Shown: positions 37,200 to 48,012, numbered from the stretch's first letter. The stretch is 64,000 nt of DNA from Arthrobacter sp. zg-Y20 (GCF_030142075.1 NZ_CP126241.1:1984001-2048000), one strand, 5' to 3'. Notes: a model not told the origin generated them from the letters alone. Numbers and translations are program-made.

Positions 37200-37672
37200 C
37201 TTCGGGTCTCCTTGGGGGCCTGTTTACCCAGGTAGGCGGAGAGCAGGCGGCGCTGGAGGCCGAACATTTCTTTCTCTTCCTCCGGTTCGGCGTGGTCGTA
37301 TCCGAGCAGGTGCAGAACGCCGTGTGTGGTCAGGAGAAGCAGTTCCTCGTCGGTGCCGTGCCCGGCGTCGGCGGCCTGGCGTGCGGCTACCTGCGGGCAC
37401 AGCACAATGTCGCCCAGGACGCCGGCCGGGGTGATTCGTCCGGCTGTTCCGGGACGCAGCTCATCCATGGGGAAGGAGAGCACATCGGTGGGGCCCGGCA
37501 GGTCCATCCACTCGATATGCAGCTTTTCAATGGCATCCTCGTCCACGAGGATGATGGACAGGTCCGCTTCGGGGTGCACGTAGAGGCTGTCGAGCAGGTA
37601 CCGGCCCAGCCGGGCCAGTCCCTCTTCGTCCACTCCGGGCGCGCTGGATTCGTTGTTTACTTCAATGCTCAT
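37196..37672 (-). CDS. ybeY: endoribonuclease YbeY
   Basis: This 158-residue zinc RNase is involved in 16S rRNA 3' maturation and ribosome quality control. The metal motif [11 protein letters not shown] (H-x3-H-x5-H) is intact, as are DVLSFPMDE and [10 protein letters not shown]. The ATG at 37672 overlaps the phoH stop by four bases. It forms a coupled unit with phoH. Confidence 0.95.
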   Translation of the reverse strand: MSIEVNNESSAPGVDEEGLARLGRYLLDSLYVHPEADLSIILVDEDAIEKLHIEWMDLPGPTDVLSFPMDELRPGTAGRITPAGVLGDIVLCPQVAARQAADAGHGTDEELLLLTTHGVLHLLGYDHAEPEEEKEMFGLQRRLLSAYLGKQAPKETRS

Positions 37673-38742
37673 GAACGGGCCTCCCGCCCGTGGCCGCCGT
37701 TGCCGCGGCTGTTGGACTGTCCTTCGTCGCTGCGCGCGGCGCTGCGGCTGCGCTTTGCCTCGTCCCACTCGCTGTAGGCAGTGACAATGTCGCTGACCAA
37801 CCGGTGGCGTACGACGTCGACCGCCTGGAGTTCGGAGAACGCGACGTCGTCGATGTCGCCCAGGATGTCGTGCACAATACGCAGCCCCGAGGCTGTGCCG
37901 CCGGGAAGGTCCACCTGGGTGACGTCCCCGGTGACGACCATCTTGGAGCCGAAGCCGAGGCGGGTCAGGAACATCTTCATCTGTTCGGGCGTGGTGTTCT
38001 GCGCTTCGTCCAAAATGATGAACGCGTCATTGAGGGTCCGGCCGCGCATGTAGGCCAGCGGCGCCACCTCAATGGTGCCTGCCGCCATCAGCCGCGGAAT
38101 GGATTCGGGGTCCATCATGTCGTGCAGCGCGTCGTACAGCGGTCGCAGGTACGGATCGATCTTGTCGCTCAGTGTGCCCGGCAGGAAGCCGAGCCGCTCC
38201 CCCGCTTCAACGGCCGGCCGGGTCAGGATGATCCGGTTGACCTCCTTCTGCTGCAGCGCCTGAACGGCCTTGGCCATTGCCAGGTATGTCTTGCCGGTGC
38301 CGGCCGGCCCGATGCCGAAGACCACTGTGTTGCGGTCAATCGCGTCCACGTAGTTCTTTTGGTTCAGGGTCTTCGGCCGGATGGTTTTGCCCCGGGTGGA
38401 GAGGATGTTCTGGGTCAGCACGTCCGCCGGGCGGTGCGTGCTCTGGTCACGGAGCATGCTGATCAGCTGCTCGAGGACCTGCGGGGTAACCCGGGTCTGG
38501 TTCCGGGCCAGGACACGGACCTCGTTGACCAGGCGGACGGTCTGCTCCACATCGGCCGCGGGTCCGGCAACCGAAAGCTCATTTCCCCGGACCAGCAGGC
38601 TCACCTCGGGATTGGCCGCCTCAATGATCCGCAGGGCCTCGTCGTTGGCCCCCAGCGACTGGACCATGTGTTCCGTGGAGTCAAAGACAATTGTCTGGTT
38701 GTCCAGTCGGATGGTGCCGATTTCCATTGAAGATTCGGTCAT
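37669..38742 (-). CDS. phoH: PhoH family ATPase
   Basis: A 357-residue protein with an N-terminal KH-like segment and a C-terminal PhoH ATPase domain: Walker A GPAGTGKT, Walker [10 protein letters not shown], and the arginine-rich [10 protein letters not shown] region. It partners YbeY in RNA metabolism in many bacteria. The ATG at 38742 has AAAGG upstream. It is first of the phoH-ybeY-corC-era series. Confidence 0.94.
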   Translation of the reverse strand: MTESSMEIGTIRLDNQTIVFDSTEHMVQSLGANDEALRIIEAANPEVSLLVRGNELSVAGPAADVEQTVRLVNEVRVLARNQTRVTPQVLEQLISMLRDQSTHRPADVLTQNILSTRGKTIRPKTLNQKNYVDAIDRNTVVFGIGPAGTGKTYLAMAKAVQALQQKEVNRIILTRPAVEAGERLGFLPGTLSDKIDPYLRPLYDALHDMMDPESIPRLMAAGTIEVAPLAYMRGRTLNDAFIILDEAQNTTPEQMKMFLTRLGFGSKMVVTGDVTQVDLPGGTASGLRIVHDILGDIDDVAFSELQAVDVVRHRLVSDIVTAYSEWDEAKRSRSAARSDEGQSNSRGNGGHGREARS

Positions 38743-39107
38743 ATAGACGGCCTTTCCAGGCCTTTCATCGCCCCTTATTGAGTGCTGTTGGGTGTGCTGC
38801 TGTTGGGTGGTTCGGTGCGCCGTACTCCGCGTCCCGTTTACTAAAAACGCCGCAGTACGGGGCTTTATTTCCCTGCACGTGATTCCTGCGCCCCTGCTGG
38901 TGCCTGCGCCGCGCAACTCCGGCTACGTAAATCTTACTTGATCTGCCCGCACCCGGGCGGAACACCATGGGCTTTATCTCGGGGCCGCAACGGTGATGTC
39001 TCAATCGTGTTTCAGTCCGGCCGCGGTCCCGCGAACAGCACCGGTGGGCCCGAAACCGTGTGCGAAGGTGGATGACGTACCTGTTAGCGACACCTTAAGG
39101 AGGGTTG
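38743..39107. other. divergent gap, phoH / GerMN lipoprotein
   Basis: 365 bases holding the promoters of phoH (minus) and the lipoprotein gene (plus). An inverted repeat CCGTACT...AGTACGG (38820-38826 with 38854-38860) would form a hairpin in the phoH leader. The lipoprotein has a perfect AAGGAGGG ribosome site at its right edge. I could not place the promoters with confidence. Confidence 0.4.
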
Positions 39108-40079
39108 ATGTCCACCGGAAAAACCCGCCGTGCCCCATCCCCCTCCATGTGCCGGCGCCGGCTCCTGCTCGCCGGGTCCGCGCTGGCAGCCGGCGCCGTG
39201 ATGCTTGGCGGCTGCGGCGTGGTGGCAGAGAATGCCACCACCACCATGCCGACGTCGGCCAACGCCGGCGAAACCGGCGGAGGTGCCGCCATGACCATCT
39301 CCCCGCCCGCCGAGGCGGCCTCGGCTTCTACCTTGATGCCGGTCTACTGGCTCGGCCTCAACGAAACAACCGTGAGCCTCTACCGGGAGTTCCTGCACTC
39401 GGACCATACCGGCGATCCGGTCGGCGAGGCAGTCCGGGCAATGACGGCGGGGAAACCGCTGGACCAGGACTATTTCACGCCATGGCATCCGGCTGACAGC
39501 GTCACCGCTTCCATTTCCAGCAAGAACGTCATCACGGTGGACATCTCCTCGGATGCGTTCAAGGGCTCCCTCGACTCCGGAATGGCCCACCGTGCCGTGC
39601 AGCAGCTGGTGTACACCGCCACCGCCGCTGCCGCCAACGCGAAACTCACCGCGGTGGGCCAGGAAAGCACGGTGGTGATCCTGGTGGACGGCAAGGCGGG
39701 CTATCGTGCGTTCGGGCATGTCCCGCTGGATGAGCCGCTTCGCCGGGACACCAAGCTGGCTGCTCCCATCTGGATCATCGATCCGCAGGAATCCCAGGTG
39801 CGCGGCAGTGACGTGGAGATCAGCGGCACCGCGGTGGCGCAGCCTTCCCAGCTGTACTGGCGTGCCGAGCCCGTGGTGGACGGCAGGCCGTCCTCGGCAG
39901 CCGTGGCTGCGGGCACCGTGGACCTGCATGCCGCAGTAGGGGAAACCGGGAGGTTCAGTTTCTCCGCGACCCTCGCACCGGGCGACTACAGTATCCGTGT
40001 CTTCTACGGCGGACATGAATCGGCCGGAGATTCCAAGCGGATCACGGTTATCTCCGATCCCGGCTCCCCCGAGGGGTAA
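39108..40079 (+). CDS. GerMN-domain lipoprotein with C-terminal Gmad2-like immunoglobulin domain
   Basis: A 323-residue exported lipoprotein with a twin-arginine-like RRRLLLAGSALAAGAVMLGGC signal ending in a lipobox. The GerMN domain (MPVYWLGLNETTVSLYREF...AVRAMTAGKPLDQDYFTPW...VITVDISSDAF) comes next, then a beta-sandwich domain (GSDVEISGTAVAQPSQLYWRAE...GDYSIRVFYGGHE), resembling Gmad2. These domains occur in spore germination proteins and in envelope proteins of non-sporulating actinobacteria such as LpqB. Start ATG 39108. It lies antisense within the conserved hrcA-to-era block. Confidence 0.83.
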   Translation: MSTGKTRRAPSPSMCRRRLLLAGSALAAGAVMLGGCGVVAENATTTMPTSANAGETGGGAAMTISPPAEAASASTLMPVYWLGLNETTVSLYREFLHSDHTGDPVGEAVRAMTAGKPLDQDYFTPWHPADSVTASISSKNVITVDISSDAFKGSLDSGMAHRAVQQLVYTATAAAANAKLTAVGQESTVVILVDGKAGYRAFGHVPLDEPLRRDTKLAAPIWIIDPQESQVRGSDVEISGTAVAQPSQLYWRAEPVVDGRPSSAAVAAGTVDLHAAVGETGRFSFSATLAPGDYSIRVFYGGHESAGDSKRITVISDPGSPEG

Positions 40080-40099
40080 GTCGCCCTACGGCGGCCGGA

Positions 40100-40882
40100 C
40101 TACCAGCGGCCCAGCAGCTGATTCAGGACGGCCAGCGCAGAAGGACCGGCGGTGGAGGACCGCAGCACATGCGGGCCCAGCCGGACCGCCACCGCGCCGG
40201 CGGCACGCAGCTGTTCCAGCTCCGCCGGGCTGATACCGCCCTCCGGTCCCACAACCACCGCAATGGAAGCCTGCGCCGCATCCGGCCCGGCCGGACCAGC
40301 GCGGCGGTCGCCGAGTGCCGCCAATGCCCCGGCGAGGGGTGCGTCGGCTTCCTCATGCAGCACCAGTACCAGGTCCAGGTCCGAGAGACGGCGGACCAGG
40401 GCCTTGCTGTCAAGCAGCGGCTCAACCTCGGGAATGCGGGAGCGGCGGGACTGCTTGGCGGCCGCGGCGGTCAGTGCCTGCCACTTGGCCTGGCCCTTGG
40501 CCGCTTTCTCCGTGCGCCACCGGACAATGCTGCGGTCCGACTGCCACGGGATCACGGCATCCACGCCCAGTTCCGTGGCCGCTTCGACCGCCTGCTCATC
40601 ACGGTCTCCCTTGGCGAGGGCCTGCACCAGGACAAGGCGCTCAGCCTCCGCCGGCTCCTGCGTTACCGCTTCCACGGCCAGTTCCAGCAGGGACGGGCCG
40701 GTCACGGTGACGGTGCCGGTGATCCGCCGTCCGGCACCGTCCACAACGTCCACCGGCTCGCCGGGGGCAATCCGCTTCACGGACACGGCATGGCGGGCTT
40801 CCGGTCCTTCCAAGCGGAACGAGCCGCCTGGGCGGACTGCTGCCACCAGCTCCGGATCCCCGAAGAAAATGGGGTTGGTCAT
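40100..40882 (-). CDS. rsmE: 16S rRNA (uracil(1498)-N(3))-methyltransferase
   Basis: A 260-residue SPOUT (knotted) methyltransferase modifying U1498 of 16S rRNA. The SAM-knot motifs are VVVGPEGGISPAE and LGPHVLRSSTAGPSALAVL, and the N-terminal PUA-like part precedes LVQALAKGDRDEQAVEAATELGV. It starts one base after the dnaJ stop on the same strand. Confidence 0.94.
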   Translation of the reverse strand: MTNPIFFGDPELVAAVRPGGSFRLEGPEARHAVSVKRIAPGEPVDVVDGAGRRITGTVTVTGPSLLELAVEAVTQEPAEAERLVLVQALAKGDRDEQAVEAATELGVDAVIPWQSDRSIVRWRTEKAAKGQAKWQALTAAAAKQSRRSRIPEVEPLLDSKALVRRLSDLDLVLVLHEEADAPLAGALAALGDRRAGPAGPDAAQASIAVVVGPEGGISPAELEQLRAAGAVAVRLGPHVLRSSTAGPSALAVLNQLLGRW

Positions 40883-40883
40883 C

Positions 40884-42023
40884 CTAGAGGTTGCCCAACC
40901 GGTCCCGCAGTTTCGCGAAGACGCCGGAGTTCGAACTGTTCAGGCGGCCCTCGCTGTATTCCTCCCCGCGCAGCTGGGCGAGTTTGCGCAGCAGCTCTTC
41001 CTGCTCGGAGTCCAGCTTCTGCGGGGTTTCCACGTGCACATGCACCCGCAGATCGCCGCGGCCGTGGCCGCGCAGGTGCGTAACACCGAGTCCGTTGAGG
41101 ACGGAGACCTCACCGGACTGGGTGCCGGGCTTGACCGTGATTTCACGTTCGCCGTCGAAGGTGTCGAGGGTGACCGTGGTGCCCAGGGACGCCGCAGTCA
41201 TCGGGACGGTGAGGGTGGCGTGCAGATCATCTCCCTCGCGGAGGAACGTCGGGTCATTGTTGACCCTGATTTCCACGTAGAGGTCGCCGGCGGGGCCGCC
41301 GGCCATGCCGGCCTCGCCCTGCTGGCTGAGCTGGATCCGGGTGCCGGTGGCGACGCCGGCGGGGATCTTGATGGTCAGTGTGCGGCGGTTGCGGACCCGG
41401 CCTTCACCGGAGCATTCGTGGCACGGATCCGGAATGACGGTGCCGAAGCCGTTGCAGGTTCCGCAGGGGGCCGAGGTCATGACCTGGCCGAGGATGGAAC
41501 GTACAGCCCGCTGCACCTGGCCGGTGCCGTGGCAGATGTCGCAGGTCCGCGGGGATGTGCCCGGCTGGCAGCACGATCCGTCACACGTGGGGCAGACGAC
41601 GGCGGTGTCGACGTCGATCTTCTTGTTGACGCCGAAGACGGCGTCCTTGAGGTCGATCCGCACGTTGATGAGCGCATCCTGGCCGCGCCGGGCCCGCGAG
41701 GCGGGTCCCCGTCCGCCGCCGGGGGCTGCACCGCCGAAGAAGGTGTCGAAGATGTCCTGGAAACCGAAGCCCTGGCCGCCGAAGCCGCCGCCGCCGAAGC
41801 CGTTGTCGGTGCCGTTCTCGTTGCCCGTGGTGTCGTAAATGCGGCGCTTCTCCGGATCCGAGAGAACCTCGTAGGCGTGCGTTACGGCTTTGAACTCATC
41901 GGATGCACCCGGAGCATTGTTGACGTCCGGATGCAGCTTGCGGGCAAGCTTCCGGTACGCCTTCTTGATTTCTTCACCCGTGGCGTCTCGTCCGACGCCC
42001 AGAACCTGATAGTGATCGCTCAC
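40884..42023 (-). CDS. dnaJ: chaperone protein DnaJ
   Basis: A 379-residue type I DnaJ. The J domain (HPD at 31-33) is followed by a Gly/Phe-rich linker, a zinc domain with four CxxC repeats, and two C-terminal substrate domains. Repeats 2-4 are [16 protein letters not shown] and CHECSGEG. Repeat 1 is CPTCDGSC (Cys144, Cys147), with Cys151 instead of the usual Gly, followed by another Cys152. It starts at GTG 42023, downstream of hrcA, and is the DnaJ2-type copy rather than that of the dnaK operon. Confidence 0.95.
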   Translation of the reverse strand: MSDHYQVLGVGRDATGEEIKKAYRKLARKLHPDVNNAPGASDEFKAVTHAYEVLSDPEKRRIYDTTGNENGTDNGFGGGGFGGQGFGFQDIFDTFFGGAAPGGGRGPASRARRGQDALINVRIDLKDAVFGVNKKIDVDTAVVCPTCDGSCCQPGTSPRTCDICHGTGQVQRAVRSILGQVMTSAPCGTCNGFGTVIPDPCHECSGEGRVRNRRTLTIKIPAGVATGTRIQLSQQGEAGMAGGPAGDLYVEIRVNNDPTFLREGDDLHATLTVPMTAASLGTTVTLDTFDGEREITVKPGTQSGEVSVLNGLGVTHLRGHGRGDLRVHVHVETPQKLDSEQEELLRKLAQLRGEEYSEGRLNSSNSGVFAKLRDRLGNL

Positions 42024-42127
42024 TCGTGCACATCGCTTCCTGTATTGCCTGCCTCCGGTGGTGGAGGCGTAGTTTGTGGTCCGCCGGGTGGCCCGGCGGG
42101 ACGGCCGCGCAGCTGGTGCGGGCCGGC

Positions 42128-43141
42128 CTAGTTATTGAGTATTCGGGAGAGGTACCGCGCCACGGCCCGGACGGCTGCCATGGTGGTGGGATAGTCCATC
42201 CGGGTGGGCCCCAGGATGCCGACCTTTGCCGAAGCGTCGGGTCCGTACCCCGTGGCCACCACCGATGCTTCGGATAGTCCGCCGTGCGGGTTTTCCCGTC
42301 CAATCCTGACGGCAACACCCCGGGCGTCCTGCTCCATCTCGGACAACAGCCGCAGCATCACGACTTGTTCCTCGAGAGCCTCCAGGACCGGTCCGATTGT
42401 CAGCGGGAAGTCTACCGTGGAGCGGGCCAGGTTGGCCGTTCCGGCCATAACCATGCGGTCCTCCCGGTTAATTCCGGCGAGCATTTCCAGGCAGTGGCCC
42501 AACGCGGCGGCCACCCTCCGGGAAGCGGCAGGCACGGTGGCCAGCGCTTCGGCAAGGTGGCCGGTGATGCTGCTGAGCGGCGTGCCGGCAAGGGCGGCAA
42601 GGAAATGGTGGCGCAGGTCCAGCAGATCGGGTTCGGTCACCGGCTGCGGAACCGTGATGACCCGCTGCTCCACCCGTCCCGTGGTGGAAATCAGGACAAC
42701 CAGCACCTGGGCCGGCGCCAGGAGGACAAATTCGATGTGGCGCACTTTGGCGTTGCCCAGGTGCGGGTACTGGACCACGGCCACCTGGTTGGTCAGCTGG
42801 GACAGCAGCCGTACAGTGCGGTCCATAACGTCATCCAGATCATCTGCGCCTTCGAGCAGGGACTGGATGGCACGGCGTTCCGGGGCCGAGAGCGGTTTCA
42901 CGTCCGAAATCTGGTCCACGAACAGGCGGTAGCCCTTATCCGTGGGGATGCGTCCCGCCGAAGTGTGCGGGGCGGTGATGAGCCCTTCCTCTTCAAGGGC
43001 CGCCATGTCATTGCGGATGGTGGCCGAGGAAACACCCAACTGGTGGCGCTCCACCAGTGCCTTGGAGCCGACGGGCTCGCGTGAATGGACGTAGTCCTCG
43101 ACAATGGCGCGGAGGACCTCGAGCCGGCGTGGCTCACTCAT
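42128..43141 (-). CDS. hrcA: heat-inducible transcription repressor HrcA
   Basis: A 337-residue repressor with an N-terminal winged helix ([25 protein letters not shown]...[20 protein letters not shown]) and a GAF-like core with the HrcA insert. It binds CIRCE operators of chaperone genes and is kept active by GroE. The ATG at 43141 has GGGAGGG upstream. A CIRCE element lies 41 bases before its own start, implying autoregulation of hrcA-dnaJ-rsmE. Confidence 0.95.
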   Translation of the reverse strand: MSEPRRLEVLRAIVEDYVHSREPVGSKALVERHQLGVSSATIRNDMAALEEEGLITAPHTSAGRIPTDKGYRLFVDQISDVKPLSAPERRAIQSLLEGADDLDDVMDRTVRLLSQLTNQVAVVQYPHLGNAKVRHIEFVLLAPAQVLVVLISTTGRVEQRVITVPQPVTEPDLLDLRHHFLAALAGTPLSSITGHLAEALATVPAASRRVAAALGHCLEMLAGINREDRMVMAGTANLARSTVDFPLTIGPVLEALEEQVVMLRLLSEMEQDARGVAVRIGRENPHGGLSEASVVATGYGPDASAKVGILGPTRMDYPTTMAAVRAVARYLSRILNN

Positions 43142-43181
43142 GGCTTTTCCCTCCCAGCGAATCGGCGGATGGTGCGGCGGG

Positions 43182-43208
43182 TTAGCACTCCCACTGCTCA
43201 AGTGCTAA
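43182..43208. promoter_or_regulatory. CIRCE operator
   Basis: TTAGCACTC, nine bases, then AAGTGCTAA: the CIRCE consensus with one mismatch in the second arm. It lies between divergent hrcA and the DUF3097 gene and is the binding site of HrcA. Confidence 0.92.
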
Positions 43209-43304
43209 GTCTAATACGGATCAACTGCGTTGCTAGCATTGAGGAACCCGTTCACCCCCTGCGGGCATTCCAGCCCAACCGAGCATCTGAGTGAGGCAAT
43301 TTTC

Positions 43305-44153
43305 GTGTCCAGTTTTTCCTGGGGTCCGCAGGACATCACTGCCCCGGCCCGGACGGCCCTGCGAAAAGTCGGCGCCGAACCCGGCCTGGTCCTGGAGGAT
43401 GTTGCCTCCGGCTGGGTGGGTGCCGTGGTGCGGGTGGAGAAATCCGGCGGGCTGCACCTGATGGTCCTGGAGGACCGCCGCGGAAAAACCAAGTCCTTCG
43501 AGCTGGGCTTTGGCTTCCTGCTGGAGGGCGAGCCCGTGGAGGTGGTGCCGGCGTCCGCGGCCGCGCCGGGCAGGGCCGCACCGGCCCGTACCGCGTCCGG
43601 ATCCGTACGGGTGGCCAACCAACGCGCCCGCACCGCGCGGGCCAGCCGCATCTGGGTGGAAGGCAAGCACGACGCGGAACTGGTGGAAAAGGTCTGGGGC
43701 GATGACCTGCGCGTGGAGGGAATCGTCGTCGAGCCCCTCCACGGCGTTGATGACCTCTATTCGGCGGTCCGCGGCTTCGGGCCGGGACCCGGGCGCCGCC
43801 TCGGCATCCTGGTGGACCATCTGGTCCCGGGGTCCAAGGAATCCCGGATTGCCGCCGAGGCAATGACCTGCCCCGGAGCGCCGGGCAACGTCCTCATTGT
43901 GGGCCACCCTTATGTGGATGTATGGCAGGCGATCAAACCCTCGGTGATCGGCCGGAGTGCCTGGCCGGTGGTGCCGCGGAACCTTGATTGGAAGACCGGC
44001 ATCCTGCAGGGCCTGGGCTGGCCGCACCGGGACCACACCGACGTCGCCCTGGGGTGGAAGAAGCTTTTGGGGCAGGTGCACACCTATGCGGACCTTGAGC
44101 CCTCGCTGCTGGGACGGGTGGAAGAAGTCATTGACTTCCTGACTGTCCCTTAG
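43305..44153 (+). CDS. DUF3097 family protein
   Basis: A 282-residue protein of an actinobacterial family found next to hrcA/hemW in many genomes. It has a TOPRIM-like feel in SRIWVEGKHDAELVEKVWGDDLRVEGIVVEPLHGVDDL and GRRLGILVDHLVPGSKESRI, where acidic residues could bind metal; that is my inference. The GTG at 43305 gives the conserved MSSFSWGPQD start. Its promoter faces the CIRCE operator, so HrcA might affect it as well. Confidence 0.85.
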   Translation: MSSFSWGPQDITAPARTALRKVGAEPGLVLEDVASGWVGAVVRVEKSGGLHLMVLEDRRGKTKSFELGFGFLLEGEPVEVVPASAAAPGRAAPARTASGSVRVANQRARTARASRIWVEGKHDAELVEKVWGDDLRVEGIVVEPLHGVDDLYSAVRGFGPGPGRRLGILVDHLVPGSKESRIAAEAMTCPGAPGNVLIVGHPYVDVWQAIKPSVIGRSAWPVVPRNLDWKTGILQGLGWPHRDHTDVALGWKKLLGQVHTYADLEPSLLGRVEEVIDFLTVP

Positions 44154-44274
44154 GTGAGATGTGCGCCGCACCGGCCGTCTCCGTTCCGTTATAAAGCGGA
44201 CCAGACAGTACGCTTGAGGAATACGTAGTAGCGGACCGACCCTGAGTCACCATGAGCCAAAAGGAAATTACGCC

Positions 44275-44697
44275 GTGTCCAACACACGCCAGAATCACCC
44301 GCCCCGCCCGGAAGAGCCCGCGCAGCGACCCGTGTATCAGGGCGCTCCGGCCAACGCGCTTCCGCTGACCGCTTCGGAGGACCGGCAGTGGGCAACCATG
44401 GCGCACTTCGGCGGCATACTCGCCTTCGTCCCGTCCTTGATCATCTACCTGGTCTTCCGCGACCGCGGCCCGTTCACTGCCCAGGAATCCAAGGAAGCAC
44501 TGAACTTCACGCTACCGCCCAGCATTGCGGCGCTGGTGGTCTGGGCCCTGTCCTTTATCCCCGTGGTGGGCGGCTTCTTCGCCGTACTCAACGCCCTGAT
44601 CTGGGTCTACGTGGCTGTGTCCTCCGTCATTGCCGGCATTGAGTGCAACCGGGGACGGCCGTACCGCTACCCGTTCAACCTGCGCCGTATCAAGTAG
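44275..44697 (+). CDS. DUF4870 (Tic20-like) membrane protein
   Basis: A 140-residue protein. A Pro-rich hydrophilic N-terminus precedes RQWATMAHFGGILAFVPSLIIYLVFRDRGPFTAQESKEALNF, the DUF4870 signature, and about three transmembrane helices ending RPYRYPFNLRRIK. The function is unknown; such proteins resemble Tic20-like small membrane proteins. A bidirectional terminator follows. Confidence 0.87.
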   Translation: MSNTRQNHPPRPEEPAQRPVYQGAPANALPLTASEDRQWATMAHFGGILAFVPSLIIYLVFRDRGPFTAQESKEALNFTLPPSIAALVVWALSFIPVVGGFFAVLNALIWVYVAVSSVIAGIECNRGRPYRYPFNLRRIK

Positions 44698-44707
44698 TTC
44701 AGCCAAA

Positions 44708-44749
44708 TAAAAAAGCCGGACCGGGACTAAGCCCGGTCCGGCTTTTTTC
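44708..44749. terminator. bidirectional terminator, DUF4870 / hemW
   Basis: AAAAAGCCGGACCGGG pairs with CCCGGTCCGGCTTTTT, giving a strong stem with A-run on one side and T-run on the other. It lies between convergent genes and serves both. Confidence 0.92.
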
Positions 44750-44763
44750 GTTTGTGCCGGCGA

Positions 44764-45996
44764 TCAGTCCGGCAGCAGCCGGCGGACCACCGCATCGGCC
44801 AGCAGCCGTCCGTTGCCGGTGAGGATCACTTTCCCGGTCAGCGCCGCCCGGGGATCCACCAGTCCGTCGGCCATCAGGCCCGCCACGGCCAGCCGGCCGG
44901 GCTCCCGCAGCCGGTTCAGTTCCAGTCCCTCTGCCAGCCGCGTGCGCAGCATGATGTCTTCGATGTACCGGGTGTCGGCGTCAAGCGTCTCCCGGCCCAC
45001 TGAGGGCGACTCCCCCGCTGCGATCCGCTGGGCGTAGGCGGTGGGGTGCTTGGCGTTCCACCAGCGCACGCCGCCGGCATGCGAATGTGCGCCGGGGCCG
45101 ATCCCCCACCAGTCGTCGCTGCGCCAGTAGGCCAGGTTGTGCCGGCACTGGTCCGCCGGGGTGCGCGCCCAGTTGCTGACCTCATACCAGGACAAGCCGG
45201 CTGCGGTCATCATTTCGTCGGCCAGCACGTACTTGTCAGCGTGGTCGTCGTCGTCAATCGGGGGCACCTCGCCGCGCCGCATCCGCGCCGCGAGCTTGGT
45301 CCCTTCCTCGATGATCAGGGCATAGGCCGAAATGTGGTCCGGCTCGTAGCTCAGGGCTTCTTCCACGGAAGTTTTCCAGTCCTCCATGGATTCGCCCGGG
45401 GTGCCGTAGATCAGGTCCACGCTCACGTGCAGGCCGGCGTCGCGCGCCCATTTCACTGCCTGCGGCACCCGCGAGGGGGTGTGCGTGCGGTCCAGGACCG
45501 CCAACACGTGCGGTACCGCTGACTGCATCCCGAAGGACACGCGGGTGAAACCGGCGTCGGCGAGCAACTGCAGGGATTCGGGGGTCACCGAATCCGGGTT
45601 CGCCTCGGTGGTGACCTCAGCGCCGGGCGCCAGGCCCCACTGGTCGACGGCGGTTGTGAGGATCATGGCCAGGTCCTCGGCCGGCAGCAGCGTGGGCGTG
45701 CCGCCGCCGAAGAACACCGTTTCCATCCGGCGCTCGGGCATCCCGGACCGGCGGAGCGCGTCCGCTGCGAAAACCACTTCGCGGGCCGCCGTCGCCCCGT
45801 AGGCCGCCTGGGAGGCGCCGCCGCCGAGCTCGGTGGCCGTGTAGGTGTTGAAATCGCAGTAACCGCAGCGGACGGAGCAGAACGGAATGTGGACGTACAG
45901 TCCGAAGTTCCGCTCCGCTGCGCCTTCTGCGGCCTGTGCGGGCAGGAGGCCGTCGGCGGGTGCCGGGTCTCCGAGGGGCAATGCGCTGGGTGTCAC
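44764..45996 (-). CDS. hemW: radical SAM haem chaperone / coproporphyrinogen oxidase-like HemW
   Basis: A 410-residue radical SAM protein. The cluster motif CSVRCGYC is at residues 40-47, preceded by FGLYVHIPF. There is a [11 protein letters not shown]-binding segment and a C-terminal HemN_C domain. Unlike true HemN, only the CxxxCxxC motif of HemW is present and the gene abuts lepA, the usual HemW context. It probably inserts haem into respiratory enzymes. The GTG start at 45996 overlaps the lepA stop (GTGA). Confidence 0.92.
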   Translation of the reverse strand: MTPSALPLGDPAPADGLLPAQAAEGAAERNFGLYVHIPFCSVRCGYCDFNTYTATELGGGASQAAYGATAAREVVFAADALRRSGMPERRMETVFFGGGTPTLLPAEDLAMILTTAVDQWGLAPGAEVTTEANPDSVTPESLQLLADAGFTRVSFGMQSAVPHVLAVLDRTHTPSRVPQAVKWARDAGLHVSVDLIYGTPGESMEDWKTSVEEALSYEPDHISAYALIIEEGTKLAARMRRGEVPPIDDDDHADKYVLADEMMTAAGLSWYEVSNWARTPADQCRHNLAYWRSDDWWGIGPGAHSHAGGVRWWNAKHPTAYAQRIAAGESPSVGRETLDADTRYIEDIMLRTRLAEGLELNRLREPGRLAVAGLMADGLVDPRAALTGKVILTGNGRLLADAVVRRLLPD

Positions 45997-47846
45997 TTCT
46001 TGGATTTGTCCTTGGAATCGTCAGAGGAAAGTGCAGCCACGAAGGCTTCCTGCGGAACCTCCACGCGGCCCACCATCTTCATCCGCTTCTTGCCTTCCTT
46101 CTGCTTTTCAAGCAGCTTGCGCTTACGGCTGATGTCGCCGCCGTAGCACTTGGCAAGCACATCCTTGCGGATGGCGCGGATGGACTCGCGGGCAATGATG
46201 CGCGAGCCAATGGCCGCCTGGATGGGGACCTCGAACTGCTGGCGCGGGATGAGTTCGCGCAGCTTGCCCGTCATCATCACGCCGTAGGAGTACGCCTTGT
46301 CCTTGTGGGTGATGGAGCTGAAAGCATCCACCTGCTCGCCCTGGAGCAGGATGTCCACCTTGACCAGATCGGCAACCTGCTCGCCGTCGGCCTTCCAGTC
46401 CAGGGAGGCGTAGCCGCGGGTCTTGGACTTGAGGATGTCGAAGAAGTCGAACACGATCTCGGCCAGCGGCAGGCGGTACCGGATCTCGACCCGGTCCTCG
46501 GACAGATAGTCCATGCCGCCCAGGACACCGCGGCGGGTCTGGCACAGCTCCATGATGGCGCCGACAAATTCATTCGGCGCCAGGATAGTAGCCGAAACCA
46601 TCGGCTCACGGACCTCTTTGATTTTGCCTTCGGGGTACTCGCTGGGGTTCGTCACCGTGACGACCTTCTTGTCCTCGAGCGTCACCTCGTACTCCACGTT
46701 GGGCGCCGTGGAGATCAGGTCAAGGTTGTATTCACGCTCCAGCCGTTCACGGGTGATTTCCAGGTGCAGCAGGCCCAGGAAGCCCACCCGGAAGCCGAAT
46801 CCCAGCGCGGCCGACGTCTCGGGTTCGTAGACCAGCGCGGCGTCGTTGAGCATCAGCTTTTCCAGCGCCTCGCGCAGCACCGGGTAGTCGGCACCGTCGA
46901 TGGGGTACAGCCCGGAGAAGACCATGGGCTTCGGGTCTGCGTAGCCGGGCAGGGATTCCGTAGCCGGCTTGGCCAGGTTGGTAACCGTGTCGCCGACCTT
47001 GGACAGGCGCACATCCTTCACGCCGGTGATCAGGTAGCCCACCTCGCCGACCCCAAGTCCCTTGGACGGGGTGGGTTCCGGGGAGCTGACGCCGATTTCC
47101 AGGAGCTCGTGGCTGGCGCGGGTGGACATCATCTGGATTCGTTCGCGCGGGGACAGGGACCCGTCAATCACACGGACGTAGGTGACGACGCCGCGGTAGG
47201 TGTCATACACGGAGTCGAAAATCATGGCGCGGGCCGGGGCATCGGGATCGCCCTGCGGCGCCGGAATCTCGCGGACAATCTGGTCCAGCAGGGCTTCGAC
47301 GCCCACGCCGGTCTTGCCGGAAACCCTCAGCACGTCCGCCGGGTCGCCGCCGATGAGCTTCGCCAGTTCTTCGGCGTACTTCTCCGGCTGCGCTGCCGGG
47401 AGGTCGATCTTGTTCAGCACCGGAATGATCGTCAGATCGTTCTCCATGGCCAGGTACAGGTTCGCCAGCGTCTGGGCCTCGATACCCTGGGCGGCGTCCA
47501 CCAGCAGAATCGCGCCTTCGCAGGCTGCCAGGGACCGGGATACTTCGTAGGTGAAGTCCACGTGGCCCGGTGTATCGATCATGTTCAGTGCGTAGGACTC
47601 GCCGTCGAGCTCCCACGGCATGCGCACGGCCTGGGACTTGATGGTGATGCCGCGTTCCCGCTCAATATCCATCCGGTCCAGGTACTGGGCCTTCATATTG
47701 CGGTGCTCGACGACGCCGGTGGACTGGAGCATGCGGTCGGCCAGGGTGGACTTGCCGTGGTCGATGTGGGCGATGATGCAGAAGTTTCTGATGATCGCCG
47801 GATCCGTCGCGGCAGGCACCGGCGAGAAGCGGGCCATAGGTGACAC
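45993..47846 (-). CDS. lepA: elongation factor 4 (LepA)
   Basis: A 617-residue translational GTPase. G1 is AHIDHGKST, with DTPGHVDF and NKIDLP motifs, and the protein has EF-G-like domains II, III and V plus the unique LepA C-terminal domain ending in a basic Lys-rich tail. It acts in ribosome back-translocation or biogenesis. A GTG at 47846 or an ATG three codons later could start it; AAAGGA precedes both. Confidence 0.96.
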   Translation of the reverse strand: MSPMARFSPVPAATDPAIIRNFCIIAHIDHGKSTLADRMLQSTGVVEHRNMKAQYLDRMDIERERGITIKSQAVRMPWELDGESYALNMIDTPGHVDFTYEVSRSLAACEGAILLVDAAQGIEAQTLANLYLAMENDLTIIPVLNKIDLPAAQPEKYAEELAKLIGGDPADVLRVSGKTGVGVEALLDQIVREIPAPQGDPDAPARAMIFDSVYDTYRGVVTYVRVIDGSLSPRERIQMMSTRASHELLEIGVSSPEPTPSKGLGVGEVGYLITGVKDVRLSKVGDTVTNLAKPATESLPGYADPKPMVFSGLYPIDGADYPVLREALEKLMLNDAALVYEPETSAALGFGFRVGFLGLLHLEITRERLEREYNLDLISTAPNVEYEVTLEDKKVVTVTNPSEYPEGKIKEVREPMVSATILAPNEFVGAIMELCQTRRGVLGGMDYLSEDRVEIRYRLPLAEIVFDFFDILKSKTRGYASLDWKADGEQVADLVKVDILLQGEQVDAFSSITHKDKAYSYGVMMTGKLRELIPRQQFEVPIQAAIGSRIIARESIRAIRKDVLAKCYGGDISRKRKLLEKQKEGKKRMKMVGRVEVPQEAFVAALSSDDSKDKSKK

Positions 47847-48012
47847 TGTGGCGGTTCCTTTACTGTTTCCGGGACAGGCCCGACGCCGCGCGGGTGCGCC
47901 TGCGTGCGGTGGCAGTGTCCAGGCTTTGCTGGTGGGTGTTTCTGTCGAATTAACAGTCTCCCACGTTTGCCTGCCCCAGCAGGAACCGAAGCGCCGTTGA
48001 CTGCCGGACGCC

